Shown piece by piece: positions 1-6,543 of a DNA stretch of 17,844 bases. The notes beneath the pieces are model-generated. The model was not told where the DNA came from and did not search any database. It saw only the letters and a program-made list of their open reading frames with translations. Positions within the stretch are counted from its first letter, which is position 1. Each line of letters begins with the position of its first letter. Source of the DNA: an uncultured Flavobacterium sp. (GTDB taxonomy: Bacteria > Bacteroidota > Bacteroidia > Flavobacteriales > Flavobacteriaceae); assembly GCA_946479395.1 (NCBI GenBank), contig CAMLFV010000026.1:1-17844 (forward strand), given 5' to 3'. A program made the translations under genes and the position numbers.

Positions 1-237
1 AAGAACTAAACGATTTTTCATAAAACTAGCAGCATTTTTAAAAGTATAAATATCCTTCTGAAAGATTTTCCTTCTGAAAAACAATGTAAAACAAATAATG
101 ATAATTGCCGAAAAGGAAATTCTGTAAAACAAAATATCGAATGACGGTACGTAAGAAATAGGTTTTAAAGCCAAACTGAAAAAACCCCACAACATAAAAG
201 CGAAAAATGCAATTATGTAATATTTAAAATTTTGCAT
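1..237 (-). CDS. EamA/RarD-like permease, N-terminal part (cut by window edge)
   Basis: This is the first 79 codons of a gene reading leftwards out of the window. The start is the ATG at 237-235, and the frame stays open to base 1. The protein begins MQNFKYYIIAFFAFMLWGFF and continues with a KPISYVPSFDILFYRI stretch, then a second hydrophobic segment at residues 41-54 and a basic FFRRK loop. A first helix containing WGF, a short periplasmic loop ending in an 'xxILFYR' motif and a second helix is the pattern of EamA-superfamily (drug/metabolite transporter) proteins, most like the RarD branch. The full protein would be an inner-membrane exporter or permease of about 290-300 residues with ten helices. 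The substrate cannot be told. The family call is from pattern recognition of the N-terminus only. Confidence 0.7.
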   Translation of the reverse strand, partial: MQNFKYYIIAFFAFMLWGFFSLALKPISYVPSFDILFYRISFSAIIIICFTLFFRRKIFQKDIYTFKNAASFMKNRLVL

Positions 238-253
238 TGCACAAATAAAAACG

Positions 254-261
254 CAAATGTA
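254..261 (-). promoter_or_regulatory. Candidate -7 box (TACATTTG) of the EamA permease gene
   Basis: On the minus strand TACATTTG matches the Bacteroidota -7 consensus TAnnTTTG. It ends 16 bases before the ATG at 237. A TTG lies 15 bases upstream, slightly closer than usual, inside the T-tract of the neighbouring terminator. The leader would be very short. Confidence 0.4.
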
Positions 262-277
262 GTTTAGATTTGGGTAC

Positions 278-312
278 AAAAAACAATCGCATTGTTAATT
301 TACAATGCGATT
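278..312 (-). terminator. Intrinsic terminator after the FHS sugar permease gene
   Basis: There is a perfect 11-bp inverted repeat: AATCGCATTGT at 285-295 and ACAATGCGATT at 302-312, with a 6-base loop. Reading leftwards, it is followed by one G and six T (283-278). It lies 31 bases after the stop codon of the sugar permease gene at 343 and separates it from the EamA gene. Confidence 0.85.
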
Positions 313-342
313 TATAAATGAAGCTTTTTTTAAACTTCTTAT

Positions 343-1965
343 TTATTCAATAACAATATTTTGTTTCTTTAAAATTCTTATTACTACAAAAGCAAAGATC
401 AATAAATAAATAAAACATATCAGTGATACAATATATGATGAATGAATACCTATAATATCTGCGACTTTTCCTTGAATTGGAGGAATAATTCCTCCACCTA
501 AAATCATCATGACCAAAAATGCCGATCCTTGAGCGGTGTATTTTCCCAATCCCAATAAACTTAAATTATAAATTGCCGGCCACATAATACTGCACGCCAA
601 TCCACCACATAAGAAGGCATAAATAGCTGTCTTTCCTGTAGTATTTAAACCAACAATTAAGGCGATAATTCCAAACAAACTAAAAACCAATAACGTTTTA
701 GCAGGCGTATTTTTGGTTAGAATTATTAAAGCAATTTGCAGAATTACGCAGCCGATAAACGCATAGAAATACTGCATATCATATTCGGCTAAAATATTTG
801 CTATTATGATAATTCCGAATGCAATTATTGGAAGAATTATGGTTAAAAGCAGTTGTTTGTTTCTTGATAAATTAAATGCACTTACTGCTCCCGCCCAACG
901 ACCAATCATCATGCTACCCCAATACATAGAAATATAAGGTGCAATTTGTGAAGATGTTAATCCGCCAAATTCATCAGATTTTAATAGTTCGCCCAAATTA
1001 CTTCCAATCCCCACTTCTACTCCAACGTACATGAATATTGCCAGCATTCCCAATACTAATTGCGGATATTTCATCGCTCCCCAACCTTCTGGTTTTACTT
1101 TAGCACGATTATACGCAAAAAGCAATCCGCCTAAGATAACAGCAAAAGCAACGGAAAGCCACATAACACGAGTATTTTCAATTTCAATTTTGTTCACTAT
1201 TTCTGCCGTTTCTCTATAAGTAGAAAAAACAAAACTGAAACAGATCATTAACAAAACCGTCATTAACACCAATATATTTAATGCTTTTGGGGCTTTTTCT
1301 ATTGGTTCGATACTTTTTCCTTCGGGTAATTTTTTAGAAAAATAAAATAATGCGGCAGCACCAACAAACAATAAGCCTACACAAACGTACAGCAATACCA
1401 CTTTATCTAAACTCAACGATTTTATCTGATTATCGCTAACCGCCGCAGTGGTTCCAAACAAAGCAAAAGCAACCACCAACGGACCAATTGTTGTACCTAA
1501 CGAATTAATTCCACCGCCCAAATTTACTCGGCTTGCCCCTGTTTTTTCATCGCCCAATAAAATAGCAAACGGATTTGCTGCTGTTTGTTGTAATGAAAAT
1601 CCCAAAGCAACAGCAAAAAATCCAAGCAACATTCCGTAATAAATATTAGCTTCAACCGCTAAAATCATCGCCGCAGCACCAACTGTAGAAAACAACAAAC
1701 CGTACACAATACTGCGTTTGTATCCCCAATAAGTAACCAAATCTTTCCCTTTTACGTTGCTTAACGCAAATAAAATCAACGCCCCTATGTAATAAGCCGT
1801 GTAAAAAGCAAAATCGATCAATTGTGATTGAAATTGGTCTAAATGAAAATAATCTTTACAAAAAGGAATAAAAATATTGTTTCCTGCAGCTATAAATCCC
1901 CAAAAAAAGAAGACTACAATTAAGGTATATAATGCCGGATAATTGGTTTTTACAGTATGATTCAT
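343..1965 (-). CDS. FHS-family MFS sugar:H+ symporter (FucP/GluP-like), enlarged
   Basis: This is an inner-membrane sugar permease of the major facilitator superfamily, FHS (fucose-galactose-glucose:H+ symporter) branch. The clearest signature is around residues 125-160, with [13 protein letters not shown] followed by [18 protein letters not shown], which is the family's conserved segment around helices 4-5. GRWAGA near residue 358 matches the start of the C-terminal half. E. coli FucP has about 440 residues and 12 helices. This protein has 540 residues, and I count about 16 hydrophobic segments. The extra ones are a pair in the central loop (about residues 228-285) and a pair before the last three helices (about 400-440). 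Long versions of this kind are common in Bacteroidota. The ATG at 1965 follows a good promoter (1985-2012). Sugar specificity cannot be read from the sequence, and no catabolic genes lie beside it. Confidence 0.88.
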   Translation of the reverse strand: MNHTVKTNYPALYTLIVVFFFWGFIAAGNNIFIPFCKDYFHLDQFQSQLIDFAFYTAYYIGALILFALSNVKGKDLVTYWGYKRSIVYGLLFSTVGAAAMILAVEANIYYGMLLGFFAVALGFSLQQTAANPFAILLGDEKTGASRVNLGGGINSLGTTIGPLVVAFALFGTTAAVSDNQIKSLSLDKVVLLYVCVGLLFVGAAALFYFSKKLPEGKSIEPIEKAPKALNILVLMTVLLMICFSFVFSTYRETAEIVNKIEIENTRVMWLSVAFAVILGGLLFAYNRAKVKPEGWGAMKYPQLVLGMLAIFMYVGVEVGIGSNLGELLKSDEFGGLTSSQIAPYISMYWGSMMIGRWAGAVSAFNLSRNKQLLLTIILPIIAFGIIIIANILAEYDMQYFYAFIGCVILQIALIILTKNTPAKTLLVFSLFGIIALIVGLNTTGKTAIYAFLCGGLACSIMWPAIYNLSLLGLGKYTAQGSAFLVMMILGGGIIPPIQGKVADIIGIHSSYIVSLICFIYLLIFAFVVIRILKKQNIVIE

Positions 1966-1984
1966 ACAAAATGGAATTAAATAT

Positions 1985-2012
1985 CAAATATAAAAATTTG
2001 AAGCAATATCAA
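1985..2012 (-). promoter_or_regulatory. Promoter of the FHS sugar permease gene
   Basis: On the minus strand TTG (2012-2010) is followed after 17 bases by TATATTTG (1992-1985). This fits the Flavobacterium/Bacteroides housekeeping promoter TTG-N17-23-TAnnTTTG. It ends 19 bases before the ATG at 1965, and it is the most complete promoter in the window. Confidence 0.7.
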
Positions 2013-2033
2013 CTATTTTGGTTATAAAAAACT

Positions 2034-2041
2034 TATTTTTG
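2034..2041 (+). promoter_or_regulatory. Candidate -7 box (TATTTTTG) of the lipoprotein gene
   Basis: TATTTTTG matches TAnnTTTG and ends 18 bases before the ATG at 2060. No TTG lies at the usual distance upstream; the nearest is 13 bases away. It would leave a leader too short for a start at the TTG codon at 2051, so it supports 2060 as the start. Confidence 0.4.
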
Positions 2042-2059
2042 TAGCAAAGTTTGTATCCT

Positions 2060-3001
2060 ATGAAAAAAATAATTTGTTTGTTATTAGTAGCCACAAGTTT
2101 AACTGCTTGTGATAATGGCGATTTGGTATTTGAAAACTTGAATTTTGATGGAAAACAAATTCAAAAATGCCCAGACAATGAATTATATTTTAAAACTAAT
2201 GATACAGAATTGTTGTTAATTGATTTTTCAAGTACAATTAATGGTGTTAAAGGTTCTGTATTAGATACTTTGGCTCCTTTAAACGAAGCAAGAAGTATAG
2301 AAACATCAAACATAAATAAAATTTATTATCGCACGTACGATTCACCTGTTTCAGCAGCTGCAATTTGTTCACTACTTGCACCTGCAAACCCTAAAGTTAC
2401 ATCAGAGTATACCTCTTTATCTGGTGGTAAAATACATTATACACGTACTATGAAAGCCGCTGTTACAGAAACAACAGTAAATGTAAATTATACTTACACT
2501 ATTAATTTCGAAAATATTACACTTACAAACGGTACGTCTGAGATTAAATATGCAACTCTTCCTTATGGTTCTTATGTTTATGATACTAGTAAAATAAGTT
2601 TTAATTTTACAAATAACTTTATAAACTGCGAAAACACTTTGGTTAATAAAAATGGTAAAGAAGTTATTCAAATACACTTACCTGAAGATTATATTTTTCC
2701 AACAACCGAGAAAACAGAAACAATAACTTTAAACAGTACAAACCCGTTAAATTATTTTGTTTTTAGAAAAACTTTTACTGTTGATGAAACATGTGAACTA
2801 CCAAACTTATCTATTAAAGAAAATTGGCAAGTAACTAATGGTTCTTTACAAATTAAAACAACAGTTATTACTAATAGTGGTACTGGACAAATTACTGGTT
2901 ACAAGTATGATTTAACACTTTTACAGGCAGAGTTTGAAAAAGAAAAAGAAACATTTACTATTGCAGAGAAAATTTTAGGAAGCTATTATATAGAATTATA
3001 A
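2060..3001 (+). CDS. Predicted lipoprotein of unknown function
   Basis: I do not recognise this 313-residue protein. It starts MKKIICLLLVATSLTAC: a lysine start, a hydrophobic stretch and a lipobox (LTAC) with the lipidated cysteine at residue 17, so it should be an exported lipoprotein. The residues after the cysteine (DNGDLVFE) are acidic. In Flavobacteriia and Bacteroides, acidic or charged residues just after the cysteine can act as a surface-export signal, so outer-face location is possible but unproven. The rest is rich in Thr, Asn, Ser and alternating hydrophobic residues, as in an all-beta secreted protein, with few cysteines (C40, C87 and two later). An in-frame TTG three codons upstream (2051) is rejected because ATG 2060 gives a normal signal peptide. 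The gene converges on the Smr gene and shares its terminator. Confidence 0.8.
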   Translation: MKKIICLLLVATSLTACDNGDLVFENLNFDGKQIQKCPDNELYFKTNDTELLLIDFSSTINGVKGSVLDTLAPLNEARSIETSNINKIYYRTYDSPVSAAAICSLLAPANPKVTSEYTSLSGGKIHYTRTMKAAVTETTVNVNYTYTINFENITLTNGTSEIKYATLPYGSYVYDTSKISFNFTNNFINCENTLVNKNGKEVIQIHLPEDYIFPTTEKTETITLNSTNPLNYFVFRKTFTVDETCELPNLSIKENWQVTNGSLQIKTTVITNSGTGQITGYKYDLTLLQAEFEKEKETFTIAEKILGSYYIEL

Positions 3002-3004
3002 AAT

Positions 3005-3038
3005 AACAAAATCCGAATTTAATTATTCGGATTTTGTT
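3005..3038. terminator. Bidirectional terminator between lipoprotein and Smr genes
   Basis: Perfect 14-bp arms at 3005-3018 (AACAAAATCCGAAT) and 3025-3038 (ATTCGGATTTTGTT) flank a 6-base loop. The right arm ends in T-rich sequence for the plus strand, and A-rich sequence on the left gives T residues for the minus strand. The loop contains the stop codon of the Smr gene (3021-3019), and the right arm encodes its last residues (QNPN), so the hairpin overlaps coding sequence. Confidence 0.85.
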
Positions 3039-3582
3039 TTATATATACTTCTGTTGCACCTAAACCATATTTGCGGTAGTTGGCATCTTTAAAAGAAATT
3101 TCAGGATACCTGCCTAATAAATATTCCAGTTCCGATTTTAAAACTCCCTCGCCCATTCCATGTATAAAAACAATTTTAGGAATTCGGTTTTTAATCGCGA
3201 ATTCTAATTGCCCACGCGCAGTATCAACCTGAATATTCAAAATATCAAAATTGCTCATGTGCTTAAAATTTTTTACCAATTTTTCGATATGAAGATCAAC
3301 TTCTAAAACAATTTCGTCTTTTTTCGATTTTTTTTCGGTATTTACTTTATGATGATTTACTGTGATTTTTTGTGTTTTTGCAGATTCTATTGCTCCGTAA
3401 CTTGATCCTTGTTTTATAATTGAATCATCGCCAATTAAAATCAACTGTTTAATAGGATACATCAGTTCAAAACCATCATTCGTTAAAATAACAGCTTCAT
3501 CTCCCATTAATTTAACTACTTTACCTTTAAAATCCTCGTCTAAAACTTCAACAAAATTTCCTATATTAATTTCCTTACTCAT
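3019..3582 (-). CDS. Smr-domain protein with N-terminal DUF2027-like region
   Basis: This 187-residue protein has two parts. Residues 1-50 (INIGNFVEVLDEDFKGKVV onward) look like the small beta domain seen at the N-terminus of Bacteroidota DUF2027/Smr proteins. Residues about 94-182 form an Smr domain, with the VDLHIEKL motif at 95-102, the glycine-rich HGMGEGVLKSELEYLL motif at 141-156 and a final YRKYGLGATEVYI strand. Smr domains are nucleic-acid binding and often endonucleolytic, acting on DNA branches or RNA in known members. This protein lacks the MutS ATPase part, so it is not MutS2. I prefer ATG 3582 (MSKEINIGN), which overlaps the upstream gene by 8 bases. The alternative ATG at 3597 adds MTNKT and overlaps by 23 bases. 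Overlap suggests translational coupling to the small membrane protein gene. Confidence 0.85.
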   Translation of the reverse strand: MSKEINIGNFVEVLDEDFKGKVVKLMGDEAVILTNDGFELMYPIKQLILIGDDSIIKQGSSYGAIESAKTQKITVNHHKVNTEKKSKKDEIVLEVDLHIEKLVKNFKHMSNFDILNIQVDTARGQLEFAIKNRIPKIVFIHGMGEGVLKSELEYLLGRYPEISFKDANYRKYGLGATEVYIKQNPNN

Positions 3583-3763
3583 TGTTTTGTTCGTCATTAT
3601 CTTTATTAGAATTACTTGGCGTTTTATTCATTAAATACATCATTAAAAAGAAAAAAACAAGCACCGCTACTATTTGAATATAAATATTTGGTTGCGATTT
3701 AGTTTGTTCAACCAACGCCCAAAACATTAAACCAAATACGGCAATGTAAATAAGAAATTTCAT
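3575..3763 (-). CDS. Small two-helix membrane protein
   Basis: This is a 62-residue hypothetical protein. Two hydrophobic segments, at about residues 3-17 (FLIYIAVFGLMFWAL) and 28-45 (IYIQIVAVLVFFFLMMYL), flank a short polar loop. They are followed by a hydrophilic Asn/Asp/Glu-rich tail (NKTPSNSNKDNDEQNNE). I recognise no named family. It is the first gene of a two-gene unit: its stop codon lies inside the start region of the Smr gene, and a TAnnTTTG box precedes it by 13 bases. The tight overlap supports its being a real gene. A role linked to Smr is only inferred from position. Confidence 0.65.
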   Translation of the reverse strand: MKFLIYIAVFGLMFWALVEQTKSQPNIYIQIVAVLVFFFLMMYLMNKTPSNSNKDNDEQNNE

Positions 3764-3776
3764 TTTATATTTTTTT

Positions 3777-3784
3777 CAAAATTA
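3777..3784 (-). promoter_or_regulatory. Candidate -7 box (TAATTTTG) of the small membrane protein/Smr unit
   Basis: TAATTTTG on the minus strand matches TAnnTTTG and ends 13 bases before the ATG at 3763. No TTG is found 17-23 bases upstream. Confidence 0.4.
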
Positions 3785-3817
3785 ATAAATTTATACATTC
3801 GATAAAAAATTTGAACT

Positions 3818-4096
3818 ATGGAAGAATACATGATTCCCTGTATGCACAAAAAACTTTTTGGAGTTGAGTGTATGGGTTGCGGTACACAGCGTGCAGCTTA
3901 TATGGTATCGCAAGGAAATTTTGTTGCCGCTTTTAAAATGTTTCCAGCAATTTACACCACTATTCTTTTATTTGCGTTTATTTTTTTGCATTTTGTTGAT
4001 AAAAAGAGAAAATATCATAAAATAATTATTTTTTTAGCAATATTAAATGCCGTTATTATGGTATTTGCTTATATTTACAAACATTATAATTCTTAA
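3818..4096 (+). CDS. DUF2752 family membrane protein
   Basis: This 92-residue protein is recognisable as DUF2752 from its N-terminus: IPCMHKKLFGVECMGCGTQRA, with the diagnostic C-x-G-C-G-T-x-R-A core at residues 18-26 and a further cysteine at C8. Two transmembrane segments follow, at about residues 43-60 and 68-87, separated by a basic DKKRKYHK loop. The family is widespread in bacteria and its function is not established; the conserved cysteines suggest metal binding or redox activity, but this is not shown. The gene ends 16 bases before the CCC-motif gene, so the two are probably one operon. The start at 3818 (MEEYM) is preferred over the ATG four codons later, which would leave only two residues before C8. 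Confidence 0.85.
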   Translation: MEEYMIPCMHKKLFGVECMGCGTQRAAYMVSQGNFVAAFKMFPAIYTTILLFAFIFLHFVDKKRKYHKIIIFLAILNAVIMVFAYIYKHYNS

Positions 4097-4112
4097 CAAA
4101 TTAAAAAGAACT

Positions 4113-4514
4113 ATGGAAAATTATCAGAATCAAAATGAACCACAAAGCTACCAAAATTCTAATTTTAACAACGGAAATGGTAATTTTATGACGACTAAAT
4201 TACCTAATGCAACGGTTTCATTAGTATTAGGTATTATAGCAATTGTTTGTTGTTGTAGTGGTATTGTAGGAATTGTTTGTGGTATTATTGGTTTGGTACT
4301 TGCTAATAAGGATATGAAGTTATACCAGGCAAACCCACAACAATATACGGGAATTGAAACTGTTAATACAGCTAGAATTTTAAACATTATAGCATTAGTA
4401 TTATCTGTTTTAAATTTAGTTTATTCTGTATACTATATTATTCAACTTGGTGGATGGGACGCTTATATGGCACAATTTCAACAAGCATTAGAGATGGCTC
4501 AACAAAATCAATAA
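4113..4514 (+). CDS. CCC-motif membrane protein
   Basis: This 133-residue protein has three parts. A polar Asn/Gln-rich N-terminus (residues 1-25) is followed by two hydrophobic segments at about 33-63 and 87-110, with the conserved triple cysteine CCC at 46-48 in the first of them. The loop between contains NKDMKLYQANPQQY. The hydrophobic segments and the loop with 'NP..Y' match the flavobacterial family known as CCC-motif membrane protein, related in layout to DUF4190-type proteins. Its function is unknown. The true start is ATG 4113 (MENYQNQN). The frame is open further upstream but runs through the end of the DUF2752 gene. Co-transcription with that gene is likely, and the pair is followed by a strong terminator. 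Confidence 0.82.
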   Translation: MENYQNQNEPQSYQNSNFNNGNGNFMTTKLPNATVSLVLGIIAIVCCCSGIVGIVCGIIGLVLANKDMKLYQANPQQYTGIETVNTARILNIIALVLSVLNLVYSVYYIIQLGGWDAYMAQFQQALEMAQQNQ

Positions 4515-4530
4515 TTAAAATATATTTAAT

Positions 4531-4564
4531 AAAAATCCCGAAGTTTAAAGCTTCGGGATTTTTT
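4531..4564. terminator. Bidirectional terminator between CCC-motif and class D beta-lactamase-like genes
   Basis: AAAAATCCCGAAG (4531-4543) pairs perfectly with CTTCGGGATTTTT (4551-4563) over a 7-base loop. The hairpin has a T-run on the plus strand (4559-4564) and, by symmetry, on the minus strand. It lies 16 bases after the CCC gene stop and 3 bases from the stop of the convergent gene. Confidence 0.9.
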
Positions 4565-4567
4565 GTT

Positions 4568-5347
4568 TTAATAATTCAACACATCAAAAATCTGTGATAT
4601 AATTAAGTTTTTTCTTTTCTCGTAATCTTCTAATTTAGTTTCTTCTAAAGATGTATAGGTTCTTAACGAAAAATAAATTGGTTTACTTTGTTTTAAATAA
4701 ACTCCCACTGTCCAATCAATTCTTTTACCTAAATAATTTGTAGTTGCGGTATGTATTGCCAATTTTTCATCTATTAAAAGCTGGTTGTAAACAAACTGCT
4801 GACTTTGTTTGTTGAAAGGCAGTTTACCTTCTTTCAAACATTTTAAAAACAAAATCATTGAGTTTGGATTTGTCAACGCAGCATAGTTCCAAAAATATTG
4901 TAATTCGTTATTTTTTATATCTTTAAAGAACGTCGATTTTTTGATATTACTCGTATAACTTTCTTGTGGAAGGTAATTCTGTAATCGATCAAAATACCAA
5001 TCGTTTTTATTTTTTAGGGCATCAATTAAATTGGTATCGGCATTCCACTCGGGTTTTCTTTCATCAAAAAAAGACCTTTTAACACCGTCCCATAACAATT
5101 TTTCTTTAACATCAATCTTAAAAACCTTTTCTTCTAAACCAACCAAAGCCTGCCATAAATGAAAATGAGCTGCTGCCGGTGTGTTACTAAAAGGTTCCAT
5201 TTCGGTACTAAAAATCCATTCGTCTTTATTCTCGTTGTAAATCACAATGGCACCGTTAATGTTGTTCGCTTTAAAATAATAATCTAAATAACTTTGGGCA
5301 TTTGCATTAAAAAATCCTAAAAAAAGAAAAAGTAAAACGTATTTCAT
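4568..5347 (-). CDS. Exported class D beta-lactamase-like protein, active site altered
   Basis: This 259-residue protein has a signal peptide (MKYVLLFLFLGFFNANA, cleavage before Q18). The body follows the OXA/class D layout: a GAIVIYNEN strand, the helix HLWQALVGLEEKVF, the conserved WDG near residue 87, and LPFNKQSQQFVYNQLL followed by IDWTVGVYL and IYFSLRTYT strands. Aligned by eye to OXA enzymes such as OXA-24, the nucleophile motif S-x-x-K (STFK) reads A60-H-F-H63, so both the catalytic serine and the carboxylated lysine are missing. The S-x-V motif reads K-N-D, and the KSG/KTG motif reads as A-T-T. The frame is intact and full length, so it is not a decayed pseudogene. It probably binds something or has a structural role rather than hydrolysing beta-lactams. 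Class D homology is my judgement from motif order and flanking residues. Confidence 0.72.
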   Translation of the reverse strand: MKYVLLFLFLGFFNANAQSYLDYYFKANNINGAIVIYNENKDEWIFSTEMEPFSNTPAAAHFHLWQALVGLEEKVFKIDVKEKLLWDGVKRSFFDERKPEWNADTNLIDALKNKNDWYFDRLQNYLPQESYTSNIKKSTFFKDIKNNELQYFWNYAALTNPNSMILFLKCLKEGKLPFNKQSQQFVYNQLLIDEKLAIHTATTNYLGKRIDWTVGVYLKQSKPIYFSLRTYTSLEETKLEDYEKRKNLIISQIFDVLNY

Positions 5348-5360
5348 GTTTATTTTTTTT

Positions 5361-5368
5361 CAAAAATA
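5361..5368 (-). promoter_or_regulatory. Candidate -7 box (TATTTTTG) of the class D beta-lactamase-like gene
   Basis: TATTTTTG on the minus strand ends 13 bases before the ATG at 5347. A TTG lies 13 bases upstream, closer than the usual 17 or more. Confidence 0.35.
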
Positions 5369-5430
5369 TAAAAACTAAACCCAACATCTGAATTGTTTTC
5401 ACAAAACATTTACATCTTATAGAATATTAG

Positions 5431-5438
5431 TACTTTTG
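5431..5438 (+). promoter_or_regulatory. Candidate -7 box (TACTTTTG) of the endonuclease I gene
   Basis: TACTTTTG matches TAnnTTTG and ends 16 bases before the ATG at 5455. No good TTG is found at the expected distance upstream. Confidence 0.4.
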
Positions 5439-5454
5439 TACGTTATTTTTACCC

Positions 5455-6516
5455 ATGAAAAATTTTTTACAAATAATTGTTTGCTTGTTGATTTCGGCAG
5501 CAAATGCACAAATACCTACTTATTACCAAAGTGTTGACTTAAATTTACAAGGCGATGCCTTAAAAAATGAGTTAACTACTTTATTAACTAACACGCACAC
5601 ATACCAATTAATTTACACACCCGATGTTTGGAATGTTTTAAAACAAGCCGATGTTGATCCAAACAATTCAAATAAAGTTTTGCTTTTATATGGCTGGAAC
5701 GATACCGATTTAATAAAAAACAACGATTTAACTCGAGATAGAAACGCAAGTTGTCATTCATCAAATTGTGAAGATAAATGGGTTCGCGAACATGTTTTTC
5801 CTAGATCAAAAGGTACACCTAATTTAGGATTTGAAGGTCCGGGATCCGATGCACATCATTTACGTGCCGTAGATTATGACCGAAACAGTTTAAGAAGCAA
5901 CTTTAAGTTTATTGCAAATCCAACAACCTATATAACTTATTCGCGTGTAATTCAGCAAAACGGATCGGAATATTTTTATCCGGGGGATAACTGGAAAGGC
6001 GATGTTGCCCGAATGGTTATGTACATGTATGTGCGTTATGGCAACCAATGTCAACCGGTAAATGTTGGGCATGGATCTACCTCTTTTTCTTTTAATGGCG
6101 ATATGCCGAACATTTTTTTACAGTGGAATGCAGAAGATCCGGTTTCAGTACATGAAATCAACCGAAATGAAAAGATTTACGCTGCACAAGGAAACCGAAA
6201 TCCGTTTATAGACAACCCTTATTTAGCAACAAAAATTTGGAACGGACCAGCAGCCGAAAATAAATGGAATGCTTTAAATGTTAGTGAAACTATTTTTAAT
6301 GATACAAAAGTGTATCCTACTTACACGAATGATTTTTTAAATATTGAAACCGATTTAACCGAAACTTCTTATAAGATATATGATTTATCAGGTAAATTGA
6401 TTGATCAAGATAAAAATCAAACCAAAATAAATGTTGCAAACTATGTAAGTGGTATGTATATGCTTCACTTTACCGCTAATAATGCATCAAAAACCTATAA
6501 GTTTATAAAAAAATAA
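5455..6516 (+). CDS. Secreted endonuclease I (His-Me finger) with T9SS sorting domain
   Basis: This 353-residue protein has three parts: a signal peptide (residues 1-18, ending in ANA before Q19), an endonuclease I nuclease domain (about 20-260) and a C-terminal type A T9SS sorting domain (about 285-353). The nuclease belongs to the EndA/Vvn/Dns group of non-specific secreted nucleases. The key motif REHVFPRS (111-118) carries the Glu112-His113 pair, followed by DAHHLRAVD (132-140) and the N144/RSN metal-ligand region. The tail reads VYPTYTNDFLNIET, then YKIYDLSGKLI, and ends TYKFIKK, as in sorting domains that send cargo through the type IX system and are cleaved off at the surface. The enzyme should act outside the cell on DNA or RNA, for nutrient scavenging or breakdown of extracellular DNA. 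No secretion genes are nearby. Confidence 0.93.
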   Translation: MKNFLQIIVCLLISAANAQIPTYYQSVDLNLQGDALKNELTTLLTNTHTYQLIYTPDVWNVLKQADVDPNNSNKVLLLYGWNDTDLIKNNDLTRDRNASCHSSNCEDKWVREHVFPRSKGTPNLGFEGPGSDAHHLRAVDYDRNSLRSNFKFIANPTTYITYSRVIQQNGSEYFYPGDNWKGDVARMVMYMYVRYGNQCQPVNVGHGSTSFSFNGDMPNIFLQWNAEDPVSVHEINRNEKIYAAQGNRNPFIDNPYLATKIWNGPAAENKWNALNVSETIFNDTKVYPTYTNDFLNIETDLTETSYKIYDLSGKLIDQDKNQTKINVANYVSGMYMLHFTANNASKTYKFIKK

Positions 6517-6543
6517 ATCGACCAAATTGGTCGATTTGTTTTT
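6507..6543. terminator. Bidirectional terminator between endonuclease I and menB
   Basis: AAATCGACC (6515-6523) pairs with GGTCGATTT (6529-6537) over the 5-base loop AAATT. GTTTTT follows on the plus strand, and a run of seven T (complement of 6507-6513) follows on the minus strand after a single A. The left arm begins two bases inside the endonuclease stop codon (6514-6516), and menB ends at 6542. Confidence 0.85.

Noticed and set aside
2417..2677. Open frame of 86 codons on the minus strand inside the lipoprotein gene
   Set aside because: It lies fully antisense to a gene with a clear signal peptide, and its composition (many Ile, Cys, Tyr, Thr) is what reverse-reading A+T-rich coding DNA gives. 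It has no promoter box or family likeness.
3019..3763. Toxin-antitoxin pair formed by the small membrane protein and the Smr protein
   Set aside because: The Smr protein has a clear nucleic-acid-binding/nuclease family likeness, and neither partner resembles a known toxin or antitoxin.
4568..5347. Functional OXA-type beta-lactam resistance gene
   Set aside because: The catalytic serine and both other active-site motifs are replaced, so hydrolysis by the class D mechanism is not expected.
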